Assembly (NCBI GenBank): GCA_029213025.1
Contig: JARGOZ010000043.1
Span: 1 to 41,121 of the forward strand
Direction: 5' to 3'
DNA from: Verrucomicrobiales bacterium
Lineage (GTDB): Bacteria > Verrucomicrobiota > Verrucomicrobiia > Verrucomicrobiales > DEV007
Length of the DNA: 41,121 nucleotides
Shown: positions 24,031 to 32,303 of the stretch, in pieces
Numbering within the stretch: the first letter of the stretch is position 1
Layout of the letters: every line of letters starts with the position of its first letter
Notes under the pieces: generated by a model
Databases searched by the model: none
Told to the model about the DNA's origin: nothing
What the model saw: the letters and a program-made list of their open reading frames with translations, nothing else
Translations under genes and position numbers: made by a program

Positions 24031-24399
24031 TTAATCGTCTTTGGGTTTGTGCTCTTTGTGACAGGCCTTGCAGTTGGAAGCTTCTTTCAAAGTTTTCAGA
24101 GGCGCATCATCTTTCGCTCCACCGGCGACTTTATCAGCAGCAGCGACCAGAGCTTCAACTTTTTCGTCGTAGGCAGCCTGGTCTCCAACAGGAGCCTTAG
24201 TTCCTTTCAGAGTGGCAATCAGTTCCGACAACTTTTTGATTTCATCGCCACTGGCAGATCCATCCAGAGTTTTGGCAAGAGGACTGGTCTTTCCCTTCAA
24301 CCCTTCCTTCATCACTTTTTCAATAATTTCGTGATTTTCATCTGCCTGGGCAAAAGCGGTGATCATTCCAAAGGTGAGTAGCAAGTATACAATTTTCAT
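24031..24399 (-). CDS. Small secreted c-type cytochrome (cytochrome c'-like)
   Basis: A 122-residue exported protein with signal peptide MKIVYLLLTFGMITAFAQA. A single haem-binding C-x-x-C-H (CKACHKEHKPK) lies at the extreme C-terminus, after about 85 residues of predicted helix rich in Lys and Glu. The position of the haem site at the end of a helical bundle is characteristic of cytochrome c'-type proteins, though the usual aromatic residues are not all obvious. Likely role: periplasmic electron carrier or haem-based sensor. It lies 47 bp after the sulfatase stop on the same strand, and the paired repeat C follows its stop. Confidence 0.8.
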   Translation of the reverse strand: MKIVYLLLTFGMITAFAQADENHEIIEKVMKEGLKGKTSPLAKTLDGSASGDEIKKLSELIATLKGTKAPVGDQAAYDEKVEALVAAADKVAGGAKDDAPLKTLKEASNCKACHKEHKPKDD

Positions 24400-24446
24400 A
24401 CGCGTTTCTGATATCGAATATTTGATACGGTGGCAAGTAGATTTTC

Positions 24447-25916
24447 CTACTTCAACTCGGGAAAAGCAGTTGTAATATCCAGCTTGTCGCCGGTCTCCTT
24501 TTGCAGGGCAAGAAGGTCGGCAAACATTTCTTTTGCGCGGGACTGGTTGTCTTCATAAATGTCGTTCATTTCAAAAGGATCCTCTTTCAGATTGAACAGC
24601 TGCGCTTTGGGCACTCTCGGAAAAAGCAGCAGTTTGTAATGCCCTTTTACCACACAGCGTTGCCCCTGCAGATAGCCACCATAAATCGCATCGTAACCGT
24701 CTGATTTTCCTTCCCAGACCGGCTTGAGAGACTGGAACTGCACGTGCTCCGGTTTTTCAGCCCCGCCCAGGTCCAGCGCAGTCGCCATGATGTCCTGGAG
24801 ATAAACCGGAGAAGAGTTTTTCTTCCCGGCAGCAATCCCGGGCCCGACGGCCATCATAGGAACACGAATACTGTGGTCGAAAAGGTTCTGCTTGCCCATC
24901 AACCCGTGGCGCCCGACAGCAAGTCCGTGGTCCGCTGTGAAAAAGATGTAGGTATTGTCCTGCTTCCCGCTTTGCTCCAGTGCTTCGAGAATGCGACCGA
25001 TCTGCTCATCCATATGAGTGATGATCGCATAGTATTCCTGGCGGTTAACCTTCACTGCATTCTCTGTGCGTGGAAACGGAGCCAGCTTTTCGTCGCGCAG
25101 TCCGGCGCTGCAGTCGATCTGATCTTTGTAAGGATACTCCGGAAGAAAATTTTCCGGCATGGCAATCCGGTCCAGCGGATAGCGGTCGACAAATTCCTTT
25201 GGAGACTGGCGCGGATCATGCGGTGCGTTGAATGCGATATACATGAAAAACGGGTCTTCTTTTTTCTTCGCCATAGAGAGGAACTTCTCTGCATCATCAG
25301 CAACCACTTCACTCCAATGTTTGCCGCCTTTCCAGAAGCCTTCAAACTTCGGGTCACTCGGATCCCAGGGGTCGGGCTGACCGTCTATGGGTCGATTGTA
25401 TCCTTCCGGAGTTTGGTTGGGCATACCGGCGCGAACATTCTTCGCCACGTCGAAGACAGCTTCCGGTTTGGCACGCACATGCCACTTACCGGTGAAGTAC
25501 GTGTCGTATCCCGCGCCACTCATGAGTTGGGACCACATCAGTTCCTCCTTCTGAAAATCAGGCCATGGGTTTTCCGGTTCTGCAGCGCCTTTCGATTTAC
25601 CTTTCTTACCGGAACCGCCATTGAGCTTCTGCGAAATCTGCTCCGCTTTCCAGACAAAGGCACCCGTGTTGAGCATATGACGGCTGGCTACGCAAACCGC
25701 CCCGCTCCACGAACCCATGTTATAGGTATGGGTAAATGTCGTGCCCCGTTCGACCAACTTGTCGAGATTGGGAGTTTCAATATCAGTTCGATCAAATGCA
25801 CCGATTGTTTCGAAGCACTGGTCGTCGGCAAAAATGAAAAGGATATTCGGCTTATCTGCAGCACTGCAAAGTGTGCTCCAACCTACTGCGATAACAATGG
25901 AAAGAAACGTTCTCAT
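24447..25916 (-). CDS. Secreted sulfatase (alkaline phosphatase superfamily, type I)
   Basis: A 489-residue exported sulfatase. Signal peptide residues are 1-20; the first metal pair Asp31-Asp32 lies in NILFIFADDQ. The modification site that becomes formylglycine is Cys75-Val-Ala-Ser-Arg79, a C-x-A-x-R variant of the classical C-x-P-S-R, so a formylglycine-generating enzyme is needed. TGKWHVRAK carries the Lys/His pair, FNAPHDPRQSP the next His and FTADHGLAVGRHGLMGKQ the distal Asp-His. Sulfatases of this kind are numerous in Verrucomicrobiota and Planctomycetes that degrade sulfated algal polysaccharides. No maturase or glycoside hydrolase is adjacent. The substrate is unknown. Confidence 0.95.
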   Translation of the reverse strand: MRTFLSIVIAVGWSTLCSAADKPNILFIFADDQCFETIGAFDRTDIETPNLDKLVERGTTFTHTYNMGSWSGAVCVASRHMLNTGAFVWKAEQISQKLNGGSGKKGKSKGAAEPENPWPDFQKEELMWSQLMSGAGYDTYFTGKWHVRAKPEAVFDVAKNVRAGMPNQTPEGYNRPIDGQPDPWDPSDPKFEGFWKGGKHWSEVVADDAEKFLSMAKKKEDPFFMYIAFNAPHDPRQSPKEFVDRYPLDRIAMPENFLPEYPYKDQIDCSAGLRDEKLAPFPRTENAVKVNRQEYYAIITHMDEQIGRILEALEQSGKQDNTYIFFTADHGLAVGRHGLMGKQNLFDHSIRVPMMAVGPGIAAGKKNSSPVYLQDIMATALDLGGAEKPEHVQFQSLKPVWEGKSDGYDAIYGGYLQGQRCVVKGHYKLLLFPRVPKAQLFNLKEDPFEMNDIYEDNQSRAKEMFADLLALQKETGDKLDITTAFPELK

Positions 25917-25988
25917 GATCGACTTGTTAAAGGCATCGCATCCTCTTGTAAAGATGGCCTTTGCCCGTATTAGCGGGTCTAAGAAACT

Positions 25989-26006
25989 GCCCTTTGCTAA
26001 AAGGGC
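25989..26006. other. Short perfect hairpin in a divergent intergenic region
   Basis: The 165 bp between the sulfatase (minus) and DUF2853 (plus) contain GCCCTTT-GCTA-AAAGGGC, a 7-bp perfect stem with 4-nt loop. No run of T follows on either strand, so it is not a convincing terminator; an operator or leader hairpin is possible. Confidence 0.4.
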
Positions 26007-26081
26007 TTGCCTGCAAGAGGAAACCGTGGTACTAAACAGCCGTTAACCTTACTGAAATCCTAAGATCACCACCAAAAGACT

Positions 26082-26414
26082 ATGAGTAAAATCGACGAAC
26101 TCGTTGAGAAGTATGCCAAGGACGTGGAGGAAGTCGGCGAAAAGCTGGACAAGACTCTTCTCCGGGCAGTAGCTAAAGGATGCGGGCCTTCCCTGTATAA
26201 AAAAGATACCTCTCTCGTTGCGGCGAGTGACAAGAAAGAGGTTGAACGCGTGAAGCAGAACTTCTGCATAAAGAAGCTCGGCATCAAAGACACTCCAAAA
26301 CTCGACGAAGGTATTGCCGAAGTCCTGAAGTCCTACAAGAAGCGCCAAAAGCAACGCGCTGTTGTCTACTATCTCCTCGTTAAGAGATTTAAGAAGGGGT
26401 CAGTATACAAATAA
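26082..26414 (+). CDS. DUF2853 family protein
   Basis: A 110-residue soluble helical protein of the DUF2853 family. The family pattern is clear: KIDELVEKYAKDVEEVGEKLDKTLLRAVAKGCGPSLYKKD at the N-terminus, the core VERVKQNFCIKKLGI, and the conserved aromatic C-terminal segment KQRAVVYYLLVKRFKKGSVYK. The family has a known structure type but no established function. Its transcript is probably ended by the strong hairpin at 26450-26483. The N-terminus at ATG 26082 aligns with the normal family start. Confidence 0.9.
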   Translation: MSKIDELVEKYAKDVEEVGEKLDKTLLRAVAKGCGPSLYKKDTSLVAASDKKEVERVKQNFCIKKLGIKDTPKLDEGIAEVLKSYKKRQKQRAVVYYLLVKRFKKGSVYK

Positions 26415-26449
26415 GCGACTAAGACTTCAGTTAAGGAACATTTCATGTT

Positions 26450-26483
26450 AAAAGGCTTACCAATGAGGTAAGCCTTTTTTTCT
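26450..26483 (+). terminator. Strong intrinsic terminator (possible attenuator) after DUF2853
   Basis: AAAAGGCTTACC (26450-26461) pairs with GGTAAGCCTTTT (26467-26478) around the loop AATGA, a perfect 12-bp stem followed by a run of T. It ends only about 10 bp before the apparent coding start of the methyltransferase, and a tiny frame (26445-26471, MLKGLPMR) overlaps its first arm. Confidence 0.85.
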
Positions 26484-26493
26484 CGCCAACCCG

Positions 26494-27555
26494 ATCTTTC
26501 AAAATCCTATCAACACGCACACCCCGGTTATTGAAACACTGCTGCTTCCCTTTGCGGAAGGCGCTCTTTCCGTTCCCGATCACAACTCCACTTTTTTCAT
26601 CCGCGCCCAACACAGCCCGGATATGGATACGGTACGGAAAGAGAAACTGATCTGCGAACAAACCATCAAGGGCGACTTCGACGAATTGAAACGGGCCGGT
26701 TTTCAAACTGTCACCAGACTCGAAGAGAAAGCGGACATGGGAATGTGTCTCCTGACCAAGCACAAGAAAGAGAACTATGGAAACATTGCCCGGGCCTGGG
26801 ATCTGCTGTCACCCGGGGGAACTCTGCTCTGCGCCGGATCCAATGATATCGGAGTGAAAAGCTTCGAGAAAAATGTCAGAAAAGAAATCCCGGTCAGCGG
26901 CAACATGCACAAAAATCACTGCCGGGTTTTCTGGATGAAAAAGGAAGAGGTAAATCCGGCTCTATGTCCTGAAGAATGGAGTTCGTTCAACCGTCCGGGG
27001 AAATATATTAAAGATGCCGATTACTTCACCCGCCCCGGCATTTTCTGTTGGGAGAAAGTGGATAAAGGCTCCGCTTTCCTGGCAGAGAATCTCCCGCGAA
27101 AGGTCAAAGGCAAGGTGGCAGACTTTGGCTCCGGCTGGGGATACCTCAGTCATCATATCCTTGAAAAATATCCGGAACTAAACGAGTTGGATCTCTACGA
27201 AGACGAGTTGCTTGCTCTTGATGTGTCCCGGCAAAACCTCGAGCAGCTCAAGCTCACGGAAAGAGCCAAATTTCACTGGTATGACCTGGCCGGCGATCCC
27301 CCACGTCCCGATCACTACAACTGGATCATCTCCAACCCGCCCTTCCACAGGTCCGCACGGACAGACGTCAGTCTCGGAATCAAGTTTATCGAAAACGCCG
27401 CCCGCTCACTGAAGCGTTCCGGGTCACTGTTATTAGTTGCCAATCGACAGCTTCCCTACGAAAAAGCGCTCGGCGAATACTTCAAAAAAACCGAGCGACT
27501 GGCAGAGTCTCCGGAATACAAAATTCTATTGGCCACCGTCCCTATCAAACGATGA
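26494..27555 (+). CDS. Class I SAM-dependent methyltransferase, RsmC-like (rRNA guanine N2 type)
   Basis: An RsmC-like two-domain methyltransferase: a degenerate N-terminal half (FIRAQHSPD near the front, WDLLSPGGTLLCAGSNDIGVKSFEK) and a catalytic C-terminal half with the SAM loop VADFGSGWGYLS, DLYEDE and the catalytic WIISNPPFH (NPPF). Family members methylate the exocyclic amino group of guanines in 16S rRNA. The first normal start codon is ATG 26623, but the frame upstream reads like this protein (NPINTHTPVIETLLLPFAEGALSVPDHNSTFFI), so that ATG is internal. Between 26467 and 26623 there is no ATG, GTG or TTG in frame; ATC 26494, ATT 26530 or CTG 26539 are candidates. The start given here is approximate. 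The stop overlaps the next gene by 4 bp. Confidence 0.85.
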   Translation: MFQNPINTHTPVIETLLLPFAEGALSVPDHNSTFFIRAQHSPDMDTVRKEKLICEQTIKGDFDELKRAGFQTVTRLEEKADMGMCLLTKHKKENYGNIARAWDLLSPGGTLLCAGSNDIGVKSFEKNVRKEIPVSGNMHKNHCRVFWMKKEEVNPALCPEEWSSFNRPGKYIKDADYFTRPGIFCWEKVDKGSAFLAENLPRKVKGKVADFGSGWGYLSHHILEKYPELNELDLYEDELLALDVSRQNLEQLKLTERAKFHWYDLAGDPPRPDHYNWIISNPPFHRSARTDVSLGIKFIENAARSLKRSGSLLLVANRQLPYEKALGEYFKKTERLAESPEYKILLATVPIKR

Positions 27556-28265
27556 AAAAAGAGTTGGTCAAAATTCTCCAGTCCCAGGGATTCGGCAGTC
27601 GCAAAGAATGCACCTGGATGGTGAAGAAATCCGGAGTCAAAATTAACGACAAAGAATGCCGCGACCCAAAGGAGCGCTTCGAAACCGAAGACCTTTCCTT
27701 CGAGGTAGCCTCCCAAAAATGGTCCTACAGGGAACATCTCTACCTGGTGATGAACAAGCCTGCCGGATACGAGTGCTCGCACACACCGGATCATCACGAG
27801 AGCGTCTTCTCTCTACTACCGGTTCAGTTTATAAACCGAAAAATTCAGGTCGCCGGAAGACTGGACGTCGAAACCGAAGGCCTGCTTTTGTTTTCCGATA
27901 ACGGCAACTTTATTCACCATGTCACATCGCCCAAAAAAGGAATCCGCAAAACCTACCTGGCGGAATTGAAACACCCTTTTTCCGAAGAGCAGAAAGACAA
28001 ACTGGTTCAGGGAGTCGAGTTGCATCAGGAGTTTGAAAAAGTGCGCGCTACCGAAGTCGAAGCCACAGGGGATAAAGAAGTCCGGCTTACCATTGACCGC
28101 GGTTGCTACCACCAGGTCCGTCGAATGTTCGGAGCGGTATCGAACCGGGTCACCGGACTGACCAGAGAACGCATCGGTGAATTGGCAGTCGACGATGAAT
28201 TAAAAACCGGCCAGTGGCGTTACCTCGAAGAAGCAGATTTGCAAAAGCTGAATTGGGCGGATTGA
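27552..28265 (+). CDS. RsuA-family pseudouridine synthase (16S rRNA type)
   Basis: A 237-residue pseudouridine synthase of the RsuA/RluB/E/F family. An S4-like N-terminal RNA-binding domain (ELVKILQSQGFGSRKECTWMVKKSGVKIND) is followed by LYLVMNKPAGYECSH and the catalytic GRLDVETEGLLLFSDNG, in which the Asp is the nucleophile. RKTYLAEL, the QVRRMFGAV segment and LTRERIGEL complete the family pattern. Members with this layout usually make pseudouridine 516 in 16S rRNA, but the exact site is not provable here. It overlaps the RsmC-like gene by ATGA, making a two-gene 16S rRNA-modification operon. Confidence 0.92.
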   Translation: MKKELVKILQSQGFGSRKECTWMVKKSGVKINDKECRDPKERFETEDLSFEVASQKWSYREHLYLVMNKPAGYECSHTPDHHESVFSLLPVQFINRKIQVAGRLDVETEGLLLFSDNGNFIHHVTSPKKGIRKTYLAELKHPFSEEQKDKLVQGVELHQEFEKVRATEVEATGDKEVRLTIDRGCYHQVRRMFGAVSNRVTGLTRERIGELAVDDELKTGQWRYLEEADLQKLNWAD

Positions 28266-28294
28266 ATGCAGCCGATTGCATCGAAAAGAAATAC

Positions 28295-28335
28295 GACTGT
28301 ACCCTGTTAGATCCGGGACTGTCCCCTGTCAGGTC
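28295..28335 (+). repeat. Paired 22-bp-spaced repeat, copy D
   Basis: GACTGTACCCTGTTAG and GACTGTCCCCTGTCAG, with CCCTGT at 28302-28307 and 28324-28329, 22 bp apart. The copy is in opposite orientation to A-C and lies between the convergent pseudouridine synthase and adenylate cyclase genes, ending exactly at the cyclase stop codon. Confidence 0.8.
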
Positions 28336-29250
28336 CTACGATTCTTCAGGCTCCGGATAACTGTGAAAGCCCCAGATTTCCACAGGAACAACCCGGCCTT
28401 TGACTTGCTGGATGCCGAGGTCTTCGGCATAGGCTTTCATTGCGGGAGCGGCTTCGATAAAATCTCCGGTAGTGAGGATATCTTTACCCACGGTCCGCGT
28501 CAACGCTTCCACACGGAAGGTGAGATTGACCGGGTCCCCTACCAGAGTGAATTCCCCCTGACTCATACCACCGTAGGCAACCTTGCCGGTATGAACGGCC
28601 ACACCGGCACCGAATTTTTGTCCGGCCGCTTCGAATACCTCCTGCCGCTCGCCGTAGATTTTGTGGCAGGAATCGAGCAATTCTTTCGCCGCCCGGACCG
28701 AATCGATCAATGTCTTTTCATTTACTTCAGTCCAGTAGGCAAGCACGCAGTCACCGATAAATTTATCTACGGTCGCTCCGTATTTGGAAAGGATCAGTTC
28801 GCAATCGGAATACCAACTGCCGATCACCTGCGCCAGATCATCGGGTGAAAACTGCTCGGACAAAGCAGTGAAGCCCTCGATATCACTCACAAGGATGATA
28901 ACCGGTCTGGAACGGATCAAAGCGATGGTGGAGCATGACATATCGTCCTGAAGCTCCTGAGTGGGCCGACCGGTTTGGGTGTAGCGAAACTCATGATCCG
29001 CAAAATTCAGCACATCGCCGTCTTTGAGAAGGCGGGCTGCAGATACCCTGGCTCCGTTGAGATAGCTCCCGTTAAAGCTGCCCAGATCAAAGAGCCAGAA
29101 CCCGTCTTCCTGCTTCCGGATCATCGCATGCCTGCGACTGGCCCGCGGGTCGTTGATCTTGACATTGCACTCCCCGGAACGACCAACCAGCGATACCGCC
29201 GCAAGATCAGTCACTTCGCCACTCTCCACACTGGTAAGTTTTCCTTTCAA
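28336..29250 (-). CDS. FHA domain plus class III adenylate cyclase
   Basis: A 304-residue soluble signalling protein. Residues about 1-90 form an FHA phosphothreonine-binding domain: LVGRSGECNVKINDPRASRRHAMI and FWLFDLGSFNGSYLNG are its Gly-Arg, Ser-x-x-His and Asn-Gly motifs. Residues about 115-290 form a class III cyclase homology domain. VSDIEGFT and FIGDCVLAYW supply the two metal-binding Asp residues, DKFIGD the Lys, and GDPVNLTFRVE the adenine-selective Asp and the transition-state Asn/Arg, so it should be an active adenylate cyclase. FHA-cyclase fusions link protein phosphorylation to cAMP. It lies downstream of clpP on the same strand but behind a terminator, so it is probably a separate transcription unit. 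Confidence 0.92.
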   Translation of the reverse strand: MKGKLTSVESGEVTDLAAVSLVGRSGECNVKINDPRASRRHAMIRKQEDGFWLFDLGSFNGSYLNGARVSAARLLKDGDVLNFADHEFRYTQTGRPTQELQDDMSCSTIALIRSRPVIILVSDIEGFTALSEQFSPDDLAQVIGSWYSDCELILSKYGATVDKFIGDCVLAYWTEVNEKTLIDSVRAAKELLDSCHKIYGERQEVFEAAGQKFGAGVAVHTGKVAYGGMSQGEFTLVGDPVNLTFRVEALTRTVGKDILTTGDFIEAAPAMKAYAEDLGIQQVKGRVVPVEIWGFHSYPEPEES

Positions 29251-29322
29251 ATCGATGTCGACAATAACCGATCAGGCCCCCAGACGGCAACCTTAATTGC
29301 GAGCCGGGGGCGAATAACGAAA

Positions 29323-29346
29323 AAGGCGGTCTTTGCAGACCGCCTT
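29323..29346 (-). terminator. Intrinsic terminator of the tig-clpP unit
   Basis: AAGGCGGTCT (29323-29332) and AGACCGCCTT (29337-29346) form a perfect 10-bp stem with a 4-nt loop. Read on the minus strand it is followed by TTTTTC, 35 bp after the clpP stop. Confidence 0.85.
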
Positions 29347-29380
29347 CGAAATTTTCGGGAATATTTGCATCAAGACCTCC

Positions 29381-30043
29381 CTAGGAAGTCGGAGCGGAAT
29401 CGCGACCGAGAACTTTGTCGATCAAACCGTATTCGCAGGCCTGTTTCGCGGTCATGTAATTATCCCTCTCGGAATCTTTTTTGATCACTTCAGCCGCTTT
29501 TCCGGTGTGATGAGCCATGATGTCGTAAAGACTGTTGTTCAAGGTCAGCATGAATTCGAAGGTTTTCTCCATATCCATCGCAGTTCCCTGAGTTCCACCG
29601 GAAACCTGGTGGATCATGATGTGCGAATTCGGCAGAGCGTAACGCTTACCTTTGGTACCGGCAGTGAGAAGCACGGCGCCCATACTGGCTGCCATTCCCA
29701 TACAATAAGTGTTCACGTCGCAGGTCACAAACTGCATCGTGTCGTAGATCGCGAGACCGGCGGTAACGGATCCACCCGGGCTGTTGATGTAAATGTTGAT
29801 ATCCTTGTTCGGATCCTGCATCTGCAGGTACAACATCTGAGCGATGATGTAATTGGCCATGGGATCGCTGACCTGCTCACCGATGAAGATGATGCGGTCT
29901 TTCATGAGCCGCGAAATCAGATCAAACTGGATCAGGGTGTTCCCCTCTTTCTCCATCACGCTCACATTCTGCACCGGATCAACCCGGGTCTGGAGGTGAG
30001 GTGGCAAAAGGGGCGAAAATTCTTTGTTTACTTCTTCAAACAT
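29381..30043 (-). CDS. clpP: ATP-dependent Clp protease proteolytic subunit
   Basis: The serine peptidase ring of Clp proteases, degrading proteins fed by ClpX or ClpA/C. The catalytic triad is visible: Ser120 in GMAASMG, His145 in PNSHIMIHQ and Asp194 in SERDNYMTA. The structural motifs INSPGGSVTAGLAIYDTMQ and the axial FIGEQVSD segment are typical. The N-terminal extension (about 40 residues before the usual start of the fold) is longer than the E. coli propeptide. It lies 67 bp after tig on the same strand, the widespread tig-clpP order; clpX is not present downstream, where a terminator and the FHA-cyclase gene follow. Confidence 0.96.
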   Translation of the reverse strand: MFEEVNKEFSPLLPPHLQTRVDPVQNVSVMEKEGNTLIQFDLISRLMKDRIIFIGEQVSDPMANYIIAQMLYLQMQDPNKDINIYINSPGGSVTAGLAIYDTMQFVTCDVNTYCMGMAASMGAVLLTAGTKGKRYALPNSHIMIHQVSGGTQGTAMDMEKTFEFMLTLNNSLYDIMAHHTGKAAEVIKKDSERDNYMTAKQACEYGLIDKVLGRDSAPTS

Positions 30044-30110
30044 GACTGTGAGTGGGCACCCGTTGAGGAGTGACTTGGTTGTTTATGGATTGTTGTTAAC
30101 CGAACCCGAA

Positions 30111-31469
30111 TCAAGAGTCTTCATTTTCCTCTTTCTCTTCAGGAGCGACTTCCTTCACGCTAGCATTTTCCCGCAGGAAATCAATGGTCTTACTGATTCG
30201 GATATCGCGGCGGATCGCATCGAAACCGGGGCCATCGCGGAGTTCTCTGGCGAATTTTTTCAACGGTTTCCTGTCCTTTTGAGCCATCATGACAATTTGC
30301 CTGGAAAGCTCATCATCAGAGACTTCAATATTTTCCTTTTCGGCAATCACGTCGAGAATGTAGCGGGTCCGCAGATTGGAAACCGCACGGGACGTCGCGC
30401 TGTCCACTATGTCTTTTTCGTGTTCGTCCAGATCATCAGGCTGCATACCCTGCTGATAGGCGTTGGTGACCATTTGATTCACCTGATACTGCGTTTCGTT
30501 GAACACCTCTTCTTTGGGCAGATCAAACTCGTGTTCTTTGTTGATGTGTTCGAGGATCTGGTTATCGATCTGCTGGATTCGGCCCTGCTCGAGCTGAGCT
30601 TTCATCTCATTGGTGTAATGCTCCTTGATCGCTTCGAGATTTTCGCCGCCGATTTTTCTGGCCAGTTCGTCGTCGATAGCCGGAAGTTCCGGAGTTTTCA
30701 CGCTGTTCACCGTCACAGAATAGGTCGCGGTAGTGCCTCTGAGTTCCTCGATGAAGTATTCCTCATCAAAGGTCACTTCCACATCCCCGGAATCGCCGGC
30801 TTTCATACCGATAATTCCGTCGGCCAGTCCGGGAATCATTTCGTGCCCACTGTCACCTTCTTTGGGGATCATGAGCTCGAACTCTTCATCGCGATGAGCG
30901 AGCGGCGCGATCTCCTCTTTCAGGGAATCCACGAGAGGCTCGCCGTCTTTCGTTGAGGTGTAAGTGATCATGGCACGATCACCGTGCTCAACAGCACCGT
31001 CTTTATCGTTGTACTCAGCGAAATTCTCCTGAATCCGTTCGAGCCAGCCATTGATCATATCTTCGGTCACCTCGCGAACCTCCACCTCAACTTCGATGTT
31101 CTTGTATTCGTCCTCGGTGATATCCACCTCGGGCTTCGTCACCACTTCGGAGATGTAGGAAAAAGTTCCATCCGCTTCAAACACATCGCGCTCGACATTT
31201 GCCACTCCCAGAAGATCCAAATCACGGTTGTGAACAGCTTCGCGCAGCACGTCCATCATGAGGCGCTCCTTGAGTTCATTTTCGATATTGGCCTTGAATT
31301 TTTGCTCGACCACTTTGCGCGGCAGCTTGCCTGGGCGGAACCCGGGAAGTTTCGCCTGACTCATGAAAGCATTGACCACGCCGTCGCGGGTTTCTTTCAC
31401 AGTTTCAGCAGGCACTTCAGCCGAGAGCCTCGCCCGGCACTCGGGAAGTTTTTCAATTGCAACATTCAT
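30111..31469 (-). CDS. tig: Trigger factor (ribosome-associated chaperone/PPIase)
   Basis: A 452-residue trigger factor, which meets nascent chains at the ribosome exit tunnel. The N-terminal ribosome-binding loop has the signature GFRPGKLPRKVVE (about residues 43-55). The central FKBP-like domain spans about 150-245 (VEHGDRAMITYTS ... GIIGMKAGDSGDVEVTFDEEY), and the long C-terminal helical arms follow, ending in an acidic Glu/Asp tail. It sits in the usual order upstream of clpP. The ATG at 31469 is in the expected place for MNVAIEKLPECRARL. Confidence 0.96.
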   Translation of the reverse strand: MNVAIEKLPECRARLSAEVPAETVKETRDGVVNAFMSQAKLPGFRPGKLPRKVVEQKFKANIENELKERLMMDVLREAVHNRDLDLLGVANVERDVFEADGTFSYISEVVTKPEVDITEDEYKNIEVEVEVREVTEDMINGWLERIQENFAEYNDKDGAVEHGDRAMITYTSTKDGEPLVDSLKEEIAPLAHRDEEFELMIPKEGDSGHEMIPGLADGIIGMKAGDSGDVEVTFDEEYFIEELRGTTATYSVTVNSVKTPELPAIDDELARKIGGENLEAIKEHYTNEMKAQLEQGRIQQIDNQILEHINKEHEFDLPKEEVFNETQYQVNQMVTNAYQQGMQPDDLDEHEKDIVDSATSRAVSNLRTRYILDVIAEKENIEVSDDELSRQIVMMAQKDRKPLKKFARELRDGPGFDAIRRDIRISKTIDFLRENASVKEVAPEEKEENEDS

Positions 31470-31553
31470 GATCGTTATGGTGATTTAGTTAGTTCTGTGG
31501 GAGCTGGTTGGAAAAAGGGCGGGAATCTAGAACAGGCATTCACGGATTTCATC

Positions 31554-32234
31554 TTACTTTTTTAAAATCTCCCCGAAATCGTGCGGCAACGGGGATTTCC
31601 AGTGAAAATCCCGCCATTTCAACCCGCATGCGTGCAGAGCATGTCTGTTAAGGATAAGTTGCTTAGCCAACTTCGGAGTCCAACCTTCAGCAATGAAGTC
31701 CAGATAAGCCTGTCCGCAGTGCCCGTAAATTTTGTCCCCGAGGAGTGGATGCCCCGCCCATTCGAGGTGGACTCGGATCTGGTGCATCCGCCCTGTGATC
31801 AGTCCACAGCGAACATGTGAATACTTTGCATCCCGCTTTGCAAACCGGGCAAGCACCGAGACTGTCGTCGAACACGGCTTGCCATCGGGATGAACCATCT
31901 GGCGGACATGGATTTCGGAAGGTTCGACGGTTCCCTTTCTGAGAACCGGCTCGTTGATCGCGAACTCGTCGGCCTCCGGCCATCCGTGAATGATGGCTTC
32001 GTAGGTTTTGGTAAATTCCCCGGCAACTTTTGCTTTCCCCAACTCTGTGGCGGCTTTGCGATGCTTCGCAGCAAGGACAATCCCGCTGGTTTCGCGGTCC
32101 AGCCTGTTCATTATCGAAATTTGCCCTCCGGTAGCGAGTTCGAACGCGAGCAGTTGCACCAGGCCGTCGAGCAAGGTCGGTGGATTCCCCGGCTTGCTGG
32201 GATGAACCAGGAGATGAGCCGGTTTATCCACCAC
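31554..32234 (-). CDS. RluA-family pseudouridine synthase, unusual or broken start
   Basis: An RluA-type synthase that isomerises uridine in rRNA or tRNA. The catalytic motif is NRLDRETSGIVLAAKH; VDKPAHLLVHPS, the GRMHQIRVHLEWAGHPLLGDKIYG block and LNRHALHACGL are all family features. The first usable start is GTG 32234, but the frame upstream reads YNPDFTIIDESDDWIV, the expected first strand of the domain. It contains no ATG, GTG or TTG back to the TAA of the transglutaminase gene. An ATG at 32303 lies one base out of frame, so one extra T in its TTT run would explain the loss. Alternatives are a rare ATT start or a functional truncated form. No S4 domain is present. Confidence 0.85.
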   Translation of the reverse strand: MVDKPAHLLVHPSKPGNPPTLLDGLVQLLAFELATGGQISIMNRLDRETSGIVLAAKHRKAATELGKAKVAGEFTKTYEAIIHGWPEADEFAINEPVLRKGTVEPSEIHVRQMVHPDGKPCSTTVSVLARFAKRDAKYSHVRCGLITGRMHQIRVHLEWAGHPLLGDKIYGHCGQAYLDFIAEGWTPKLAKQLILNRHALHACGLKWRDFHWKSPLPHDFGEILKK

Positions 32235-32303
32235 GATCCAGTCGTCGGATTCGTCAATAATTGTAAAATCCGGATTGTAGAGACGGTCTGCGATAGTGAA
32301 ACA

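Noticed and set aside
24744..25973. 409-codon plus-strand frame
   Set aside because: Antisense to the sulfatase with no domain signal; the sulfatase has all its catalytic motifs.
25989..26006. Intrinsic terminator in the sulfatase-DUF2853 gap
   Set aside because: Perfect stem but no T-run on either strand, and both flanking genes start here rather than end.
29333..30956. Two long plus-strand frames
   Set aside because: Antisense to clpP and tig, both unmistakable.
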